Of a stretch of 64,000 bases of DNA, positions 21,283 to 31,719 are shown piece by piece. Within the stretch, counting starts at the first letter, position 1. Every line of letters begins with the position of its first letter. Below the pieces are notes generated by a model. The model did not search any database and was not told the DNA's origin. It saw only the letters and a program-made list of their open reading frames with translations. Both the position numbers and the translations under genes were made by a program. The DNA is taken from NCBI GenBank assembly GCA_963556255.1, contig OY744604.1, positions 95,675,980-95,739,979 on the forward strand. Reading direction: 5' to 3'. The stretch is from Allolobophora icterica. Lineage: Eukaryota > Annelida > Clitellata > Crassiclitellata > Lumbricidae.

Positions 21283-21870
21283 GTTCATGGATGGATGGAT
21301 GGATGACTGAATATATGGATGGATGGATGTATGGATGAGTGGGTGGATGGATTGGATAGATTGATGGATGGGTAGATGGAAGGATGGTTGGCTGGCTGAA
21401 TGAATGGATGGATGGATTATGGATGGGTGAGTGGATTAAATATATGGATGGATGGATGGATGGATGGGTAGATGGAAGGATGGATGGATGGCGGAATGGA
21501 TGGATGGGTGGGTGGGATGGATGGATGGATTGGTAGATTGGAGGATGTGTAGATGGATGGATGGATGGATGGATGGATGGATGGATGGATGGATGGATGG
21601 ATGGATGGATGGATGGATGGATGGATGGATGGCGGAATGAATGGATGAATGGATCGATGGGTGGGTGGGTGGATTGGATGGATGGATGGATGGATGGATG
21701 GATGGATGGATGGACGGGTAGACAGAAGGATGGGTAGATGGATGGATGGATGGATTGGGTGGGTGAGTGGCTGGCTGGACGGACGGATGAACAGATGGGT
21801 GGATGGGTGGATGGATGGACGGATTGGTGAATATGTGAAGGGAAGGATAGATAGATGGGTGGGGCGGTTG
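21283..21870. repeat. (ATGG)n minisatellite A
   Basis: Long degenerate ATGG/GGAT tandem array with a pure core at about 21553-21632. The Met-Asp-Gly-Trp frames are artefacts. Confidence 0.95.
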
Positions 21871-21929
21871 GTTGGATGAATGGGTGAACGTATCAGAACT
21901 CTCTCGGATAATTATGTTCTACACTAAAC

Positions 21930-22028
21930 TGAAAACTGTTCTAATTGGCCGAGCTGAAGTCGGGTGCACCTTTGAGTATCCCCTAGAAGAGGTGTTATAT
22001 AAATACTCGAATTAATGAATGAATGAAG
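21930..22028 (+). mobile_element. SINE/LINE-like 3' tail
   Basis: AAACTGTTCTAATTGGCC through GAGGTGTTATATAAATACTC and a (GAAT)n tail. The same tail is at 45865-45958, and a related one is near 26875-26940. Confidence 0.5.
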
Positions 22029-22202
22029 AAAGGGTGGATGGATGGGTGGATGGATGGATGGTCGCTGTAAGTTAATATGCAAAATTAACTCATTTGGGAC
22101 GAGCTATAAACTGAAGCGACGAAAGTCTTAGGGGAGAGGGGTAAAATATGCCCAGTATGAAGAAAGCAAACGATATAACTAATTAAACAAATTTAAAAAT
22201 TG

Positions 22203-23711
22203 ATGCGGGTATTTTGCTATCATTCGTCGATTCTGTGAAGTTCAGGTGTAGCGGATCCCTTTTCCATTCCTTCTTCCTGGTCGATCGTTCAGCCAGTTAT
22301 GCATATCCTAACCGGACATCATCTCGTTGATCCTACTGTGTTTTACATGTTTAATTAAAACAGACAGTTGCGGTCGAAACATGCGGGTTAAAAGAACACT
22401 TTACAGCAATACAGCATGTTTCTTTTCACATTATTAACGCCTTCGCTTGTATCTCACTTCCTGGTATGTCGGCATTGGTAAGTAAGTAAGTAAGTATAAG
22501 TAAGTATATCCTTTATTAATCCAACTGCTAACCGCATTTTGGTTTACACATGTATATCACGTCCAGATTAAAGTATTAAGGCCTATATTCCGGTGAAAAT
22601 CATCCTAATTATGAAAGATTTACGAGCTAGACTGTCAGCAGTCGTGAGAACCCGATTATGAACACGGGGTCGCAAAGTATAACCCGTATGCTTAACAGGA
22701 GGTAATAGCACATGAAGCACATGTGTAGGACATGTAAGGACGGTCGTGAAAAGTTTTCATACGGATCAATTGTTCGAATCTAGGGTAGTTCACAGGAAGA
22801 TAACCAGCTTTAATCAGTCTCCTAAATATTGCCTGTAGTCTCTCTGCTCCACATAACCCCACCAAGCGGACGCAGCGTACGTCATCCTCGCCACTGTGGT
22901 AGCTGTCACCACATCGTACATTGAGGGGCCAAGTAGTCCATGAGTAGTCAGGATCCGTAATGCATACATTGATTGTCTTGCACCAGTGCATAGATTGTCA
23001 ACATGCACGTCAAAGCAGAAGTCATCGGAGAGCGTGACACCCAAGATCTTCATGATTCTGACTCTGGAAAGACCAGGAATCTCCATCGGCTGGTTTTCAT
23101 TCAGTTTTCTTCTCGGCTTACGGACAACCATTTCCTGGGTCTTTGCTTGGTTAATTAAGCTTCAGATTACATCTCGCAGCCCAGATCTCAATGTGCCTGA
23201 TTTCCGAGTTTATCAGGTTGCTATTGGCAGCAGGAACCAGGAGATAGGTATCGTCAGCGTACTTGAGTATCCGGTTAGTTGGATGTTTAGGTTTAATTTT
23301 GGATATTGCTGTTAGGAACAGTATCGGACCAGTTCCTGATCCCTGGACAATACTGGTCATGTGTTTAAGAATCGATTCGTATCAGGATCCGAAGTTGCAT
23401 TGAGAAAACTTCACATATTCGAATTTCATCGACTTCGGTCTTAATAGATTTCTGAAGTTCAACTGTTTGATCTTCTTTATCAAAACTCCTCGTTAAATTT
23501 CAAACATCGATTAAGGTAAGTTGTAGTCTTGTAGAAACCTTCATTCAAAGGCTTTGTAGGGTCTACTTTTTTGATAAAGTTATATGTAGACTATTTGTGC
23601 GATAAGATATTTTATACTACTACAAGTGTGATTTAGACTGAAAGTTTGTTTTTACCACTTGCTGGGTTTTACAGAAGTGCCGGAACAACAGGTTTCCACA
23701 CCTTTGAAATG
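22203..23711 (+). repeat. R1 module, block A
   Basis: Begins GATGCGGGTATTTTGCTATC, with a donor-like AAG|GTAAGT (GT at 23516). It is split by the LINE at 22480-23354 and runs straight into gene relic A. Confidence 0.65.
22480..23354 (-). mobile_element. LINE with (TAAG)n tail, 5'-truncated
   Basis: The minus strand encodes RT pieces in two frames: QGSGTGPILF, LKYADDTYLLVPA and IMKILGVTLSDDF. Its 3' tail is the (TAAG)n tract at 22480-22507. It interrupts R1 between GGCATTGGT and CATGTGTTTAAG, with an imperfect flanking ATTGGT/ACTGGT. A frameshift makes it defective. Confidence 0.8.
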
Positions 23712-24076
23712 GTAGCGTCAGGAGCTTGTGATGCCCTCGATGGCCAAAGGAAGCCCAAAGTTGGTCTAAGCGATTTAGAAATCACGGATGGCCGATGATT
23801 GTTACAATACCCGATGTTGTACAACAAGGTTGTCCTTAGAGCGCGACCACATAAATATAGCCTACCAGATCAAGATTATAACAATTTTATACCCCGTATT
23901 CTCTAAAAGAATGCCTATTGACGCTAATTAGCTGCTCTTGAGACTATAATTATGACCCCTGTAGCTTGTTCTAGTTGCGTCATGTCAGCTATGATGTTTC
24001 AATAAACGAGTATTCATTCATTAATTTGGTGGACGCTCAGCATCGTGCTTGTAGAACGACCAACTACAATGGAGAC
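23712..24076 (+). pseudogene. Mab-21 gene relic A
   Basis: About 130 bp at 23712-23841 match the region coding residues ~176-217 of copy 1 (WCPRWPKEA to the start of QGCHLV), and 24023-24076 match the next ~18 codons (VYAQHHACRNDDLQW). They are separated by a ~180-bp insert. Reading frame is lost. The 5' and 3' parts of the gene are missing, and R1 abuts the relic directly. Relic B at 48262 has identical architecture. Confidence 0.8.
23842..24022. mobile_element. ~180-bp SINE-like insert in relic A
   Basis: Interrupts the gene relic at the same point as in block B (48386-48566), so it predates the block duplication. It ends TTTCAATAAACGAGTATTCA with an ATTC-type tail. Confidence 0.5.
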
Positions 24077-24079
24077 ACT

Positions 24080-24420
24080 CGTCACACGTGAAGCCATGGT
24101 GATAGGCCTGTATTTTTCCGGATCCCGCAGATCTCCGCCCTTTGGGATCAGTATGGTCTCCCTGTCCGAAAACTGTTTGGGAATATAGGCCAGAAGCCAC
24201 ATGTTGATGTACCGTAGTTGGCTGGTACTGCTGGGAAACCCAATTTCATTTGGCTAAGGGTTATTCCTCATGACTCGGCGCACTTTCCTCCGAATCGGCA
24301 ATCGCTTTCGGCACCTCCTCGCGGTTACAGGTTCCACGATGGACCAGTCCTCTCGAGCCTTCGGGTCCGGTCTCTCATCAGCCTCGGATTCAACGGAGAA
24401 AATGGATCTCCATAATGGTT
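24080..24420 (-). mobile_element. R2/NeSL-like LINE fragment A
   Basis: The minus strand encodes a short RT piece with PKGGDLRDPEKYRPITMAS, the early fingers motif of R2-clade elements, preceded by an EPVTREEVPKAI-like linker in another frame. It abuts the gene relic. The same scrap is at 48620-49000. Confidence 0.6.
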
Positions 24421-25085
24421 GAATGTTGTCAGCATTATCGACGATGTAGCTGAGTTTAACAAGTTTAAGAGGTCTCAGTGATGCCTAGCAGATGCTCCTT
24501 ATTGCAACACAATTTAATTTGGCACATAGTCGACTTGCAATTTAAAATTCAATAAATTTGTGATGCTAGAATCTCACTTCGAAGGTCAGTCCATTGTTGT
24601 TCATGGATAAAAAAATAAATGGTTTTCAGCTACTTACAAATTAACCACTACAACCCTGTGCATTTGAAAATTCATCGGAGCTTTAGATAAAATCTTAGGG
24701 CATCTCGTACAGGGCCTAAGTAAATTTCACGGCACGAAAAAAATGTTCGAGATTTACAACTGACTAGCTCATTGTACGTCAATAATTAAATGACTCTGGT
24801 TCCAAACATGTCATTAAACGTTTTAGGTGTCAGAAAATTATGAGACTCGTGTGAAAATGTGCTTACACGGATAACACCACGAATAATTGAATAAGAAACT
24901 GATTACGACTGATTTTTTAGAAACTGCGACAGTATGTTCTATTTAAAGTATCGTGTCCATTTATCATGATTTTATATACAGTCTCTCTTCAAAAATAATT
25001 TTGATAACAAGTCAATTGAACTAAATTTTAAAATGTATTTATTATTTAGACGTATTAATATTTTCTCAGTTGTGCTACATTGGAA
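24421..25085. other. duplicated spacer
   Basis: Matches 49000-49620 of block B. No coding or RNA signal recognised. Confidence 0.5.
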
Positions 25086-25482
25086 GTAATGCGGGTATAT
25101 TCCTATCATTCGTCGTTATTCTGTAAAGCCGAAGTATCAAAATTCTATCAAAATTAACTGAACGAATTGTCCTTTCTCGGCTAAATGACTACCTCTCTTC
25201 GAATTCACTTCTAAACCCCCACCAATCTGGCTTCACTAAACACCACTCCACAGAAACTTTACTTGCCTCTCTGTACAATAAACTGGTCTCTGCCGTCAGC
25301 CATCAGCAAGTCTCTTGCCTTTGTCTTCTCGACATCTCCGCCGCATTTGACACCATTGATCACAGCCTCCTTCTTCAACGATTATCTTCCTGGTTTGGAG
25401 TCTCTGGCACTGCTCTACTCTGGTTCCAGTCCTACTTGTCTTCCCGATCCTTCTCTGTTGACCCTCGTAGTATGTCGCTAAG

Positions 25483-27263
25483 TTAGTCACACTTAGGGTG
25501 TTGGGGTCCATATGGACCCCAATGTTAAAACCAACGGATTATTGGTAGAACGTTATGTAGTAGCAATGGGATATGTGGTCATATCATAGGCGTAATTTGT
25601 GGGGGTACGAGGGGTACCTGTACCCCCTACGTTTTGGACTGGGGGTACCGTACCCCCACTTTTGTACAATGCCAATCAATATTTTATTATTGTGCTATCC
25701 CAGAGATCGCAGTCTCCACCTTGCTTCGTACGTGTATGTAAGAAATTGGTACCCCCCGCTTTAAAGACCAAAGTTAAGCCACTCGGTCATATAGGCCTAC
25801 TGTTTTGCTTTCTAATTAAAAGGTGGCAGTTGCTATGACTTTATATTGTGATAAAAGGAGCTGAAAAAGTAAAAGCAAGAAGGCAGGGAATTGACTAAAA
25901 TTTCAAACTTGTCATTATAGCTTAGTAATTTTTTCTGCTGTTGTCATTGTTCCGTACTAATATTTAGAATATCTGCTGAAGGTGGCAGTCGAGTTTACTA
26001 CCCATGACTACTTATGTTCCTTAGCATACAACTACAACAGGCACATACAGATTTATACTGCTTTTTATGATAGGCCAAAATAATACTAAACTCTAGTACA
26101 AATGCATCTGACGCGTTGTTTAATGTTTACATTATTTTTCGTCCATCGCTTAAAAAGGATCTAAATTTGCCACAAACTGTCGGTATTTTTTGTCTTCTTC
26201 ACGTGCATAATTTGCACCTTTCACGTTTTCTTTGAGGTGATCTGGCGTGATGTTTGTTGCTATCTATATTATCATGCATTTGTCATGAACTCAAGTGATC
26301 ACACAAACACAAGAGCAAAATTGTGTTGAAAACCGAGTAATACATACATAAATATCAATAATATTTTACAATAGTACAAATTGCTACAAACGGCCCGTAT
26401 CACACGCCTGTTTTTCATTTGCTTCTCTCTGTGTCATATGATTGATGAGCTCCAACTCGTTGAGTAGCTACGGGTTCTGTATACATACGCTCAACTGCTC
26501 GACTCGTCGGGCGTAACTCCAAGTATGCTTCTGTCTCTGCCTATGTGCGCGATGTATTGTACTGGCTCCCTATTGCCCAGCGTATCTCCTGTCGAGTCGC
26601 TGCTTTAGTCTTTCGCTGTATTCTTGGCTGCGCCCAACCTTATCTACGCGACCTTGGCTGTCCGGTGTCCGACGTCGTAGCACGTCGGGAACTTCGCTCT
26701 TGGTCCCAGGTCCGATGTCCTCGTTCTTCTACTGGGCAGCGCCGGGATATCTCAGTTGTTGATCCCTCTACCTGGAATGGACTCCCCTCTGGAACTGCGC
26801 CTACCCGCTCTGAGCAATTGGCCTGCGTTACATAAAATTTATCATTCCAAGTCTTTCATTTTAGCCGCTGTTTGACTGGGAGTGCTCCTGAGTATGTAAC
26901 TTGAAGAGGCGCCATATAAATTCTCAGGTTGAATGAATGAACAAATATATTGTTACATAAACTAAACCAATGACACTGCAATGTAAACTCTCGAATTAAA
27001 TTGCAAAATTAAATTTTTGTGTTGTCTCCAAATGCATTATTACCATTGGGGTCCATTTGGACCCCAACACCTCAAGTGTATAATCGTCTCATACCAGGCC
27101 CCACACATGGTGTGGAATATTTATTTTAACAGGAATTATTCCTTGCCATAAATGATGAAAAGTCATAAAATTTCAGCTTCTTACGTGGACGGTATCCCTA
27201 TATTTTATTTAAATGAAGACGCGCTTGGGGTCCATATGGACCCCAACATGCTCCGAGGGTTAA
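25483..27263. mobile_element. piggyBac-like element with nested insertions
   Basis: Both ends carry GGGGTCCATATGGACCCC palindromes. The right end is AGGG followed by TTAA (27260-27263), and the left is TTAG (25483). A further inverted terminus (GGGGTCCATTTGGACCCC) lies at 27053-27070. The layout resembles the element at 58926-60616. It contains a reversed GTACC unit (25584-25795) and a LINE 3' fragment (26480-26940). No transposase was recognised. Confidence 0.6.
26480..26940 (+). mobile_element. LINE 3' fragment with (GAAT)n tail
   Basis: A 96-aa frame at 26545-26835 (YWLPIAQRISCRVAALVFRC, then VVDPSTWNGLPSGTAPT) is the C-terminal tail of a CR1-like RT. It is followed by CCATATAAATTCTC and a GAATGAAT tail. 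Confidence 0.7.
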
Positions 27264-27924
27264 AGCCTCCAGCCACTGCTCACAGTGGCTGGAGGCTTTC
27301 CTGTAATGTCCCTCAAGGCTCCGTCCTGGGTCCTCTACTTTTCATCCTTTATACCACTCCTTTCAGTCATCTCATACAATCCTCCTCTCTCGACCACCAT
27401 ATCTATGCAGATGACACCCAACTCTTCATATCCTTCTCTCCAGGCTCTTTTTCCACCGCCATCACACATTAACTCAACGTAGTTAACCTTATTTCACAGC
27501 GTATGTCATCCTTAACCCTTCCAAAACTGAATTCATCATCGTAGGCCTTCCTGATCAAATCAAGAAAATCCCTGATCCTTCCATAAACCTTTTGATTAAC
27601 TCATCGTCTCTCACCTTCACCTCTGACTCCCCTGTTCGCAATCTTGGTGTTATTTTTGATCCACACCTCTCCTTCTCTAACCACATATCCAACCTCTCTC
27701 GCTCCTGCTTCATGCACATTCGTGACCTCCGACGCATACGACCCATGCTCGACCTTAAAACTTCCTCCACCATTCTGCCCTCATAAGAAAGAACCACATA
27801 ACTGCAAATTTGGCCGTTTTGAGTTAGATGCAGTTTCTGCATGTATTAGTGGTCTTACACCTTGGTAGGAAGTAAGAACCTCCTATCTTGATGCGATCAT
27901 AGAGAACTTCTCTTCTTTGGTTCT

Positions 27925-28790
27925 CTGCCCTTAGGCAGGTTCGTATGTCCAACGGCGCCATTCCTCTCGATGTTGAGCTTCCGCTTTCATCTTTCTGTAG
28001 CCGTCCCTCTTTATTGTCCAGTCTAGGAACATTGTTCTTGGTCTTCCTCTAGTCTTTTTCCCTTCCATTCTACCCTCGATGATATCTCGTAGCAGGGAAT
28101 TTCCTCTCATTATATGGCCAATCCATCTTCTTTGACGCTCTCTGATTGTCCTCATCATGGATCTCTCCTCTCCCACCACTTGCAGTACTTCGTCATTTGT
28201 CTTGTGCTCTGTCCAGCTGATTATCTCCATTCTACGCCATATCCACATTTCGAAGGCTTCTATCCTTTTGATGTCCTCCCCTCTTATAGTCCACGTTTCA
28301 GATCCGTATAGAACCACACTCCATACCAGCGTCTTAACCATTCGCTTCTTCAGATTCCTATTTAATTTTCCTCTCAAGAGCTCCTTTCTTTTATAGAATG
28401 CATCTTTTCCCATAGCTATTCTTCTTTTTATCTCCGCATGGCACTTCACATCCCTCGTAACCATACTTCCTAGGTAACAGAATCTCTCAACTTGTTCGAC
28501 GACCACTCCATTTACGGTTATTCTAACTTCTTTTTCTTCTCTTTTGCTTATCCTCATGACCTTTGTCTTCTTGGTATTTATTTTCATTTCGTATTCCGTT
28601 GAGATCATATTCAGGCGATCCATCATTCTCTGCAGTCCTTTTTGGCTTCTTGCTAACATTGCCTGATCATCCGCAAATCTCAGCGCTTTCACCAACCTAC
28701 CCCCAACCTTTATTCCCTCGTTCACTTCTTCCATCGCCTCCCATAGAGAACTAGCGTTTGTTAATCCAACGTATCTGCGCACTTCGTACC
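27925..28790 (-). mobile_element. non-LTR retrotransposon RT C-terminal half
   Basis: A 283-aa minus-strand frame (27931-28782): [12 protein letters not shown] (the active-site region, FADD in place of YADD), [34 protein letters not shown], then the [16 protein letters not shown] and GRPRT tail. Typical of invertebrate LINE families. The 5' half of the RT and any endonuclease are absent, so the copy is truncated. Confidence 0.85.
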
Positions 28791-28799
28791 AAATACTAA

Positions 28800-29617
28800 G
28801 TAAGAACCACGCATCTCACATGCGTTGTTTTTTGCTAGTAACACAGAGCATTTTTGCAGATCCGTGTCCACGCGCATGCGCAGTTACTACTTTCCGACTA
28901 TGTTTACGTTTAATTTTACGAATCTGAGAGATAATTAATTATTTTTAAGACTGTAATTTCAATCCGTCTTGATGGTTTTCATCATTCATCACGCCGTGAG
29001 ATTAAGTGAAAATTGAGCAACAATAAATATAGTAATTTCAAAGTTTTAAACGTTTTTGAATGATTTAACATGGCTTTGTTTGTGACTACGGATGATTGTT
29101 TTGAGTGCATAAAGCCTATTTTCCAAGTAACAACAAAGTTATTTGGGCAAATCTAGCTTTTAGAGACATTTTCGAATATACTAAATTCAGGATATTGGCC
29201 GGCTAATCCATACTAGTTTTCAGGATTCGAGCGCTTGGCACAATATTGTTTTCGGGAATTCGATCAATTTTGCATTTCCACATTTTATCTGGTTTCGGGG
29301 ATACGGGTAGACCCAGATTGTTTTGTAGGCTTACACGGTTGAGGTTTTTATGATTTAACTTGAAAGAGTCAGAAAGATGATATGATAAAATGTGTGGAGA
29401 GTAGGCCTATAGGCCTAAATACGGAGGGTGTGGGATGCGTCTGGCTGTTTTTTTATTCGATTGCACATTGATTCATTTCATCCAACCATATCACACTATC
29501 GTCGGGAGCATGCCCAAACAGGCATACTTCCAATCAGGAATTTCTGTTACAGAAATGTACAATGACTTTAGAGCGAAACATTAAGTTGTAGTCTACTGTT
29601 ATGATCTCTATCATAAT
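28800..29617. other. spacer without recognised gene
   Basis: AT-rich, several AGGCCTA motifs, no recognised coding signal. Confidence 0.4.
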
Positions 29618-29911
29618 GTGATAAAGCAGATGAACATTTCATTTACAAACTGGGTAACGAGGAGTGTGAGCGGTGTGAAGAATTTTCTTTACATAGGCCT
29701 AATTGTTCATGCAGTAAAGATAATCTTAATTGCACCTATATGCAAATTAGGCGTCCAAAACCCAAATGCAAGAACTGAGGCGAGATGGATTCCCCGGGAG
29801 ATAAAAGGTGACATCATTTCTAAACTGAGCGTTCTGATGCCAGAAAATAGAAGACAATTCTGGCAAGATATTAAGACATCAGATCTTGTGGACCTAATAG
29901 ATGCAGATTAG
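29618..29911 (+). CDS. hypothetical 97-aa frame, possible exon
   Basis: I do not recognise this protein. The C-terminal half is charged and plausible as protein (RWIPREIKGDIISKL, RRQFWQDIKTSDLVDLI). It ends at a TAG that overlaps a good splice donor (ATTA|GTAAGTG at 29909), so it could be an exon of a transposon or host gene and not a complete gene. A chance frame is also possible. Confidence 0.2.
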   Translation: MIKQMNISFTNWVTRSVSGVKNFLYIGLIVHAVKIILIAPICKLGVQNPNARTEARWIPREIKGDIISKLSVLMPENRRQFWQDIKTSDLVDLIDAD

Positions 29912-30054
29912 TAAGTGTGGTTCTTCTTCATCTGTCCTGTGACATGTTCACTATCCCAGACTGTTTTCATAGTCGGATATGATCAGATATATGCGAAATC
30001 AAGATTTTTAAAGCTGCATATAACTGGTTTCATATCTTTAAAATTATGGTTGAC

Positions 30055-30750
30055 AGGGGCATAACTTTGGTATGAAAATTTGAAGTACCAATTTCTTACA
30101 TGTATACACGAAGCAAGGCAGAGACTGCGATTGTGGTAAGGCTCAATAATAAAATATTGACTGGCATGGTTTAAAAAGTAGGGGGTACGGTAGCCCCAGT
30201 AAAAAAAGTAGAGGGTACGCGTACCCCTCGTACCCTAAGGGGCGTAACTTTGGTCTTAAAAGTGGGGTACCAATTTCTTGCATACACGTAGCAAGGCAGA
30301 GACAGCGATTTCTGGGAAGGTTCAATAATAAAATATTAATTGGCATTGTTTAAAAAGTGGGGGTACGGTACCACCAGTAAAAAAGTAGGGGTACGCGTAC
30401 CCCTCGTACCCCAAGGGGCGTAACTTTGGTCTAGAAAGTGGGGTACCAATTTCTTACATACATGAAGCAAGGTAGAGACTGCGATTTCTAGGAAGGCTCA
30501 ATAATAAAATATTGACTGGCATTGTTTAAAAAAATTGGGGGTGCGGATACCCCTAGTACCTCAGAGGCGTAACTTTGGTCTAATACCAATTTCTTACATA
30601 CACGAAGCAGGGCGGAGACTTCGATCTCTGGGAAGGCTCAATAATAAAATATTGATTGGCAATGTTTAAAAAGTGGGGGGTACGGTACCCCCGTGTAAAA
30701 AATAGTGGGGGTACGCGTACCCCTCGTACTCCCACAAATTACGCCTGTGT
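30055..30750 (+). repeat. tandem array of GTACC elements (4 units, ~150-180 bp)
   Basis: Each unit runs from GGGGCGTAACTTTGGTCT through GGTACCAATTTCTT, AGCAAGG, AATATTGACTGGCATTG and paired GGGGTACGGTACC / GTACGCGTACCCC palindromes. Units begin near 30058, 30238, 30414 and 30565. Singletons at 486, 11735, 25584 (reversed) and 59505 indicate a dispersed small DNA element that has become satellite-like here. Confidence 0.8.
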
Positions 30751-31339
30751 TGTTTGATATAATTGATCTGAAATATGAGTCAATTGTTGAATTGTTCCAC
30801 GCTAAAACACGATTTTATGCAGATGCGTTGTTCTTAATTTTTGTTAGTACATAGTTACAAATGACCCCAATGGCGCTCCGCCTGGCACCTTTAGGGTCAT
30901 CGATGAATTATAATAATTATATATATGTTAACAAACTTTGGGCAGTTTTTGATCTCCTCCCCCTTGTCAACAACTGTCAAACTTGAAGAACCTCCTAGCA
31001 AAATTATGTAAAAGAAAATTAGCCCACCCTCAGAAAATTTCTAGGACTTTAACATATGCAAAAAACTGAAATTGCCGAGCAACAAAATGTTGTAATTCAG
31101 ATTTGAATTTGATACTGAATGGCTACAGTACCTGTGGAATCACTGTCTGTCACAGATATTTAATGAATTTTTTTCCACTTAAAAATATAATCTCGTTTTC
31201 TTTTAAATGTGTATTCAATTTGTTTTTATTATGAACATTTCTAATTTGAACATGAAACTGGTAACTTTTTTATAAATCGAAAGAGAAAATCGTCTTTACA
31301 TAAGAAACACTCGAAATATCAGATTTTAGAAAAGAACCC
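30751..31339. other. spacer without recognised gene
   Basis: Nothing recognised. Confidence 0.4.
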
Positions 31340-31438
<99 letters not shown>

Positions 31439-31446
31439 TTAATAAA

Positions 31447-31509
<63 letters not shown>

Positions 31510-31525
31510 TATAATAATAATTTAA
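31340..31525. repeat. (AAT)n microsatellite
   Basis: About 180 bp of AAT/TAA repeats with rare interruptions. Confidence 0.95.
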
Positions 31526-31719
31526 TAATCGATATAGCACCTTTTATTTCATTAACGAAAAAAGCGATGAATTTTCGTTAGTGTTATTTTCGTTATAGTT
31601 ATAGTTATAGTTAATGATATATATTAGTTACAGTTATAGTCATCGTTAACGAAATCATTTTTTTGTTCGTTAACGAATTTTCGTTATCGTTAACGTTTAC
31701 GAGAATCACGCTGATAATA

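Larger units (their letters stand above)
19535..25136. repeat. segmental duplication block A
   Basis: Collinear with block B (43500-49640): AACTGCGTCTGTCTCTTTACC tract, CTCT-rich tract, GGATTGGCTTCGGATTTTCC, ATGG minisatellite, SINE-like tail, R1, gene relic and R2-like scrap. Block-specific insertions show it was duplicated before the LINEs at 19735 and 22480 arrived. Confidence 0.8.
25137..27790 (+). mobile_element. CR1/L2-like LINE split by a piggyBac-like element
   Basis: The part at 25137-25482 encodes [19 protein letters not shown] and [18 protein letters not shown] in frames. 27264-27790 continues with NVPQGSVLGPLLFILY, the catalytic HHIYADDTQLFIS, NPSKTEF and RNLGVIFDPHLSFSNHIS. The join is interrupted by 25483-27263. 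It is inserted in, and truncates, another R1 copy (R1 sequence at about 25088-25136). Frameshifts make it inactive. Confidence 0.8.

Noticed and set aside
20763..21306. Leu/Ser-rich membrane-like frames (also 43588-44348)
   Set aside because: Low-complexity TCTG/CTCT sequence; no consistent start, and the frames differ between blocks A and B.
21283..21879. Met-Asp-Gly-Trp repeat proteins (also at 45255-45741)
   Set aside because: Translations of the ATGG minisatellite with no start context or flanking domains.
27931..28782. Host gene on the minus strand (283 aa)
   Set aside because: Contains the RT active-site FADD region and typical LINE C-terminal motifs; it is a truncated retrotransposon.
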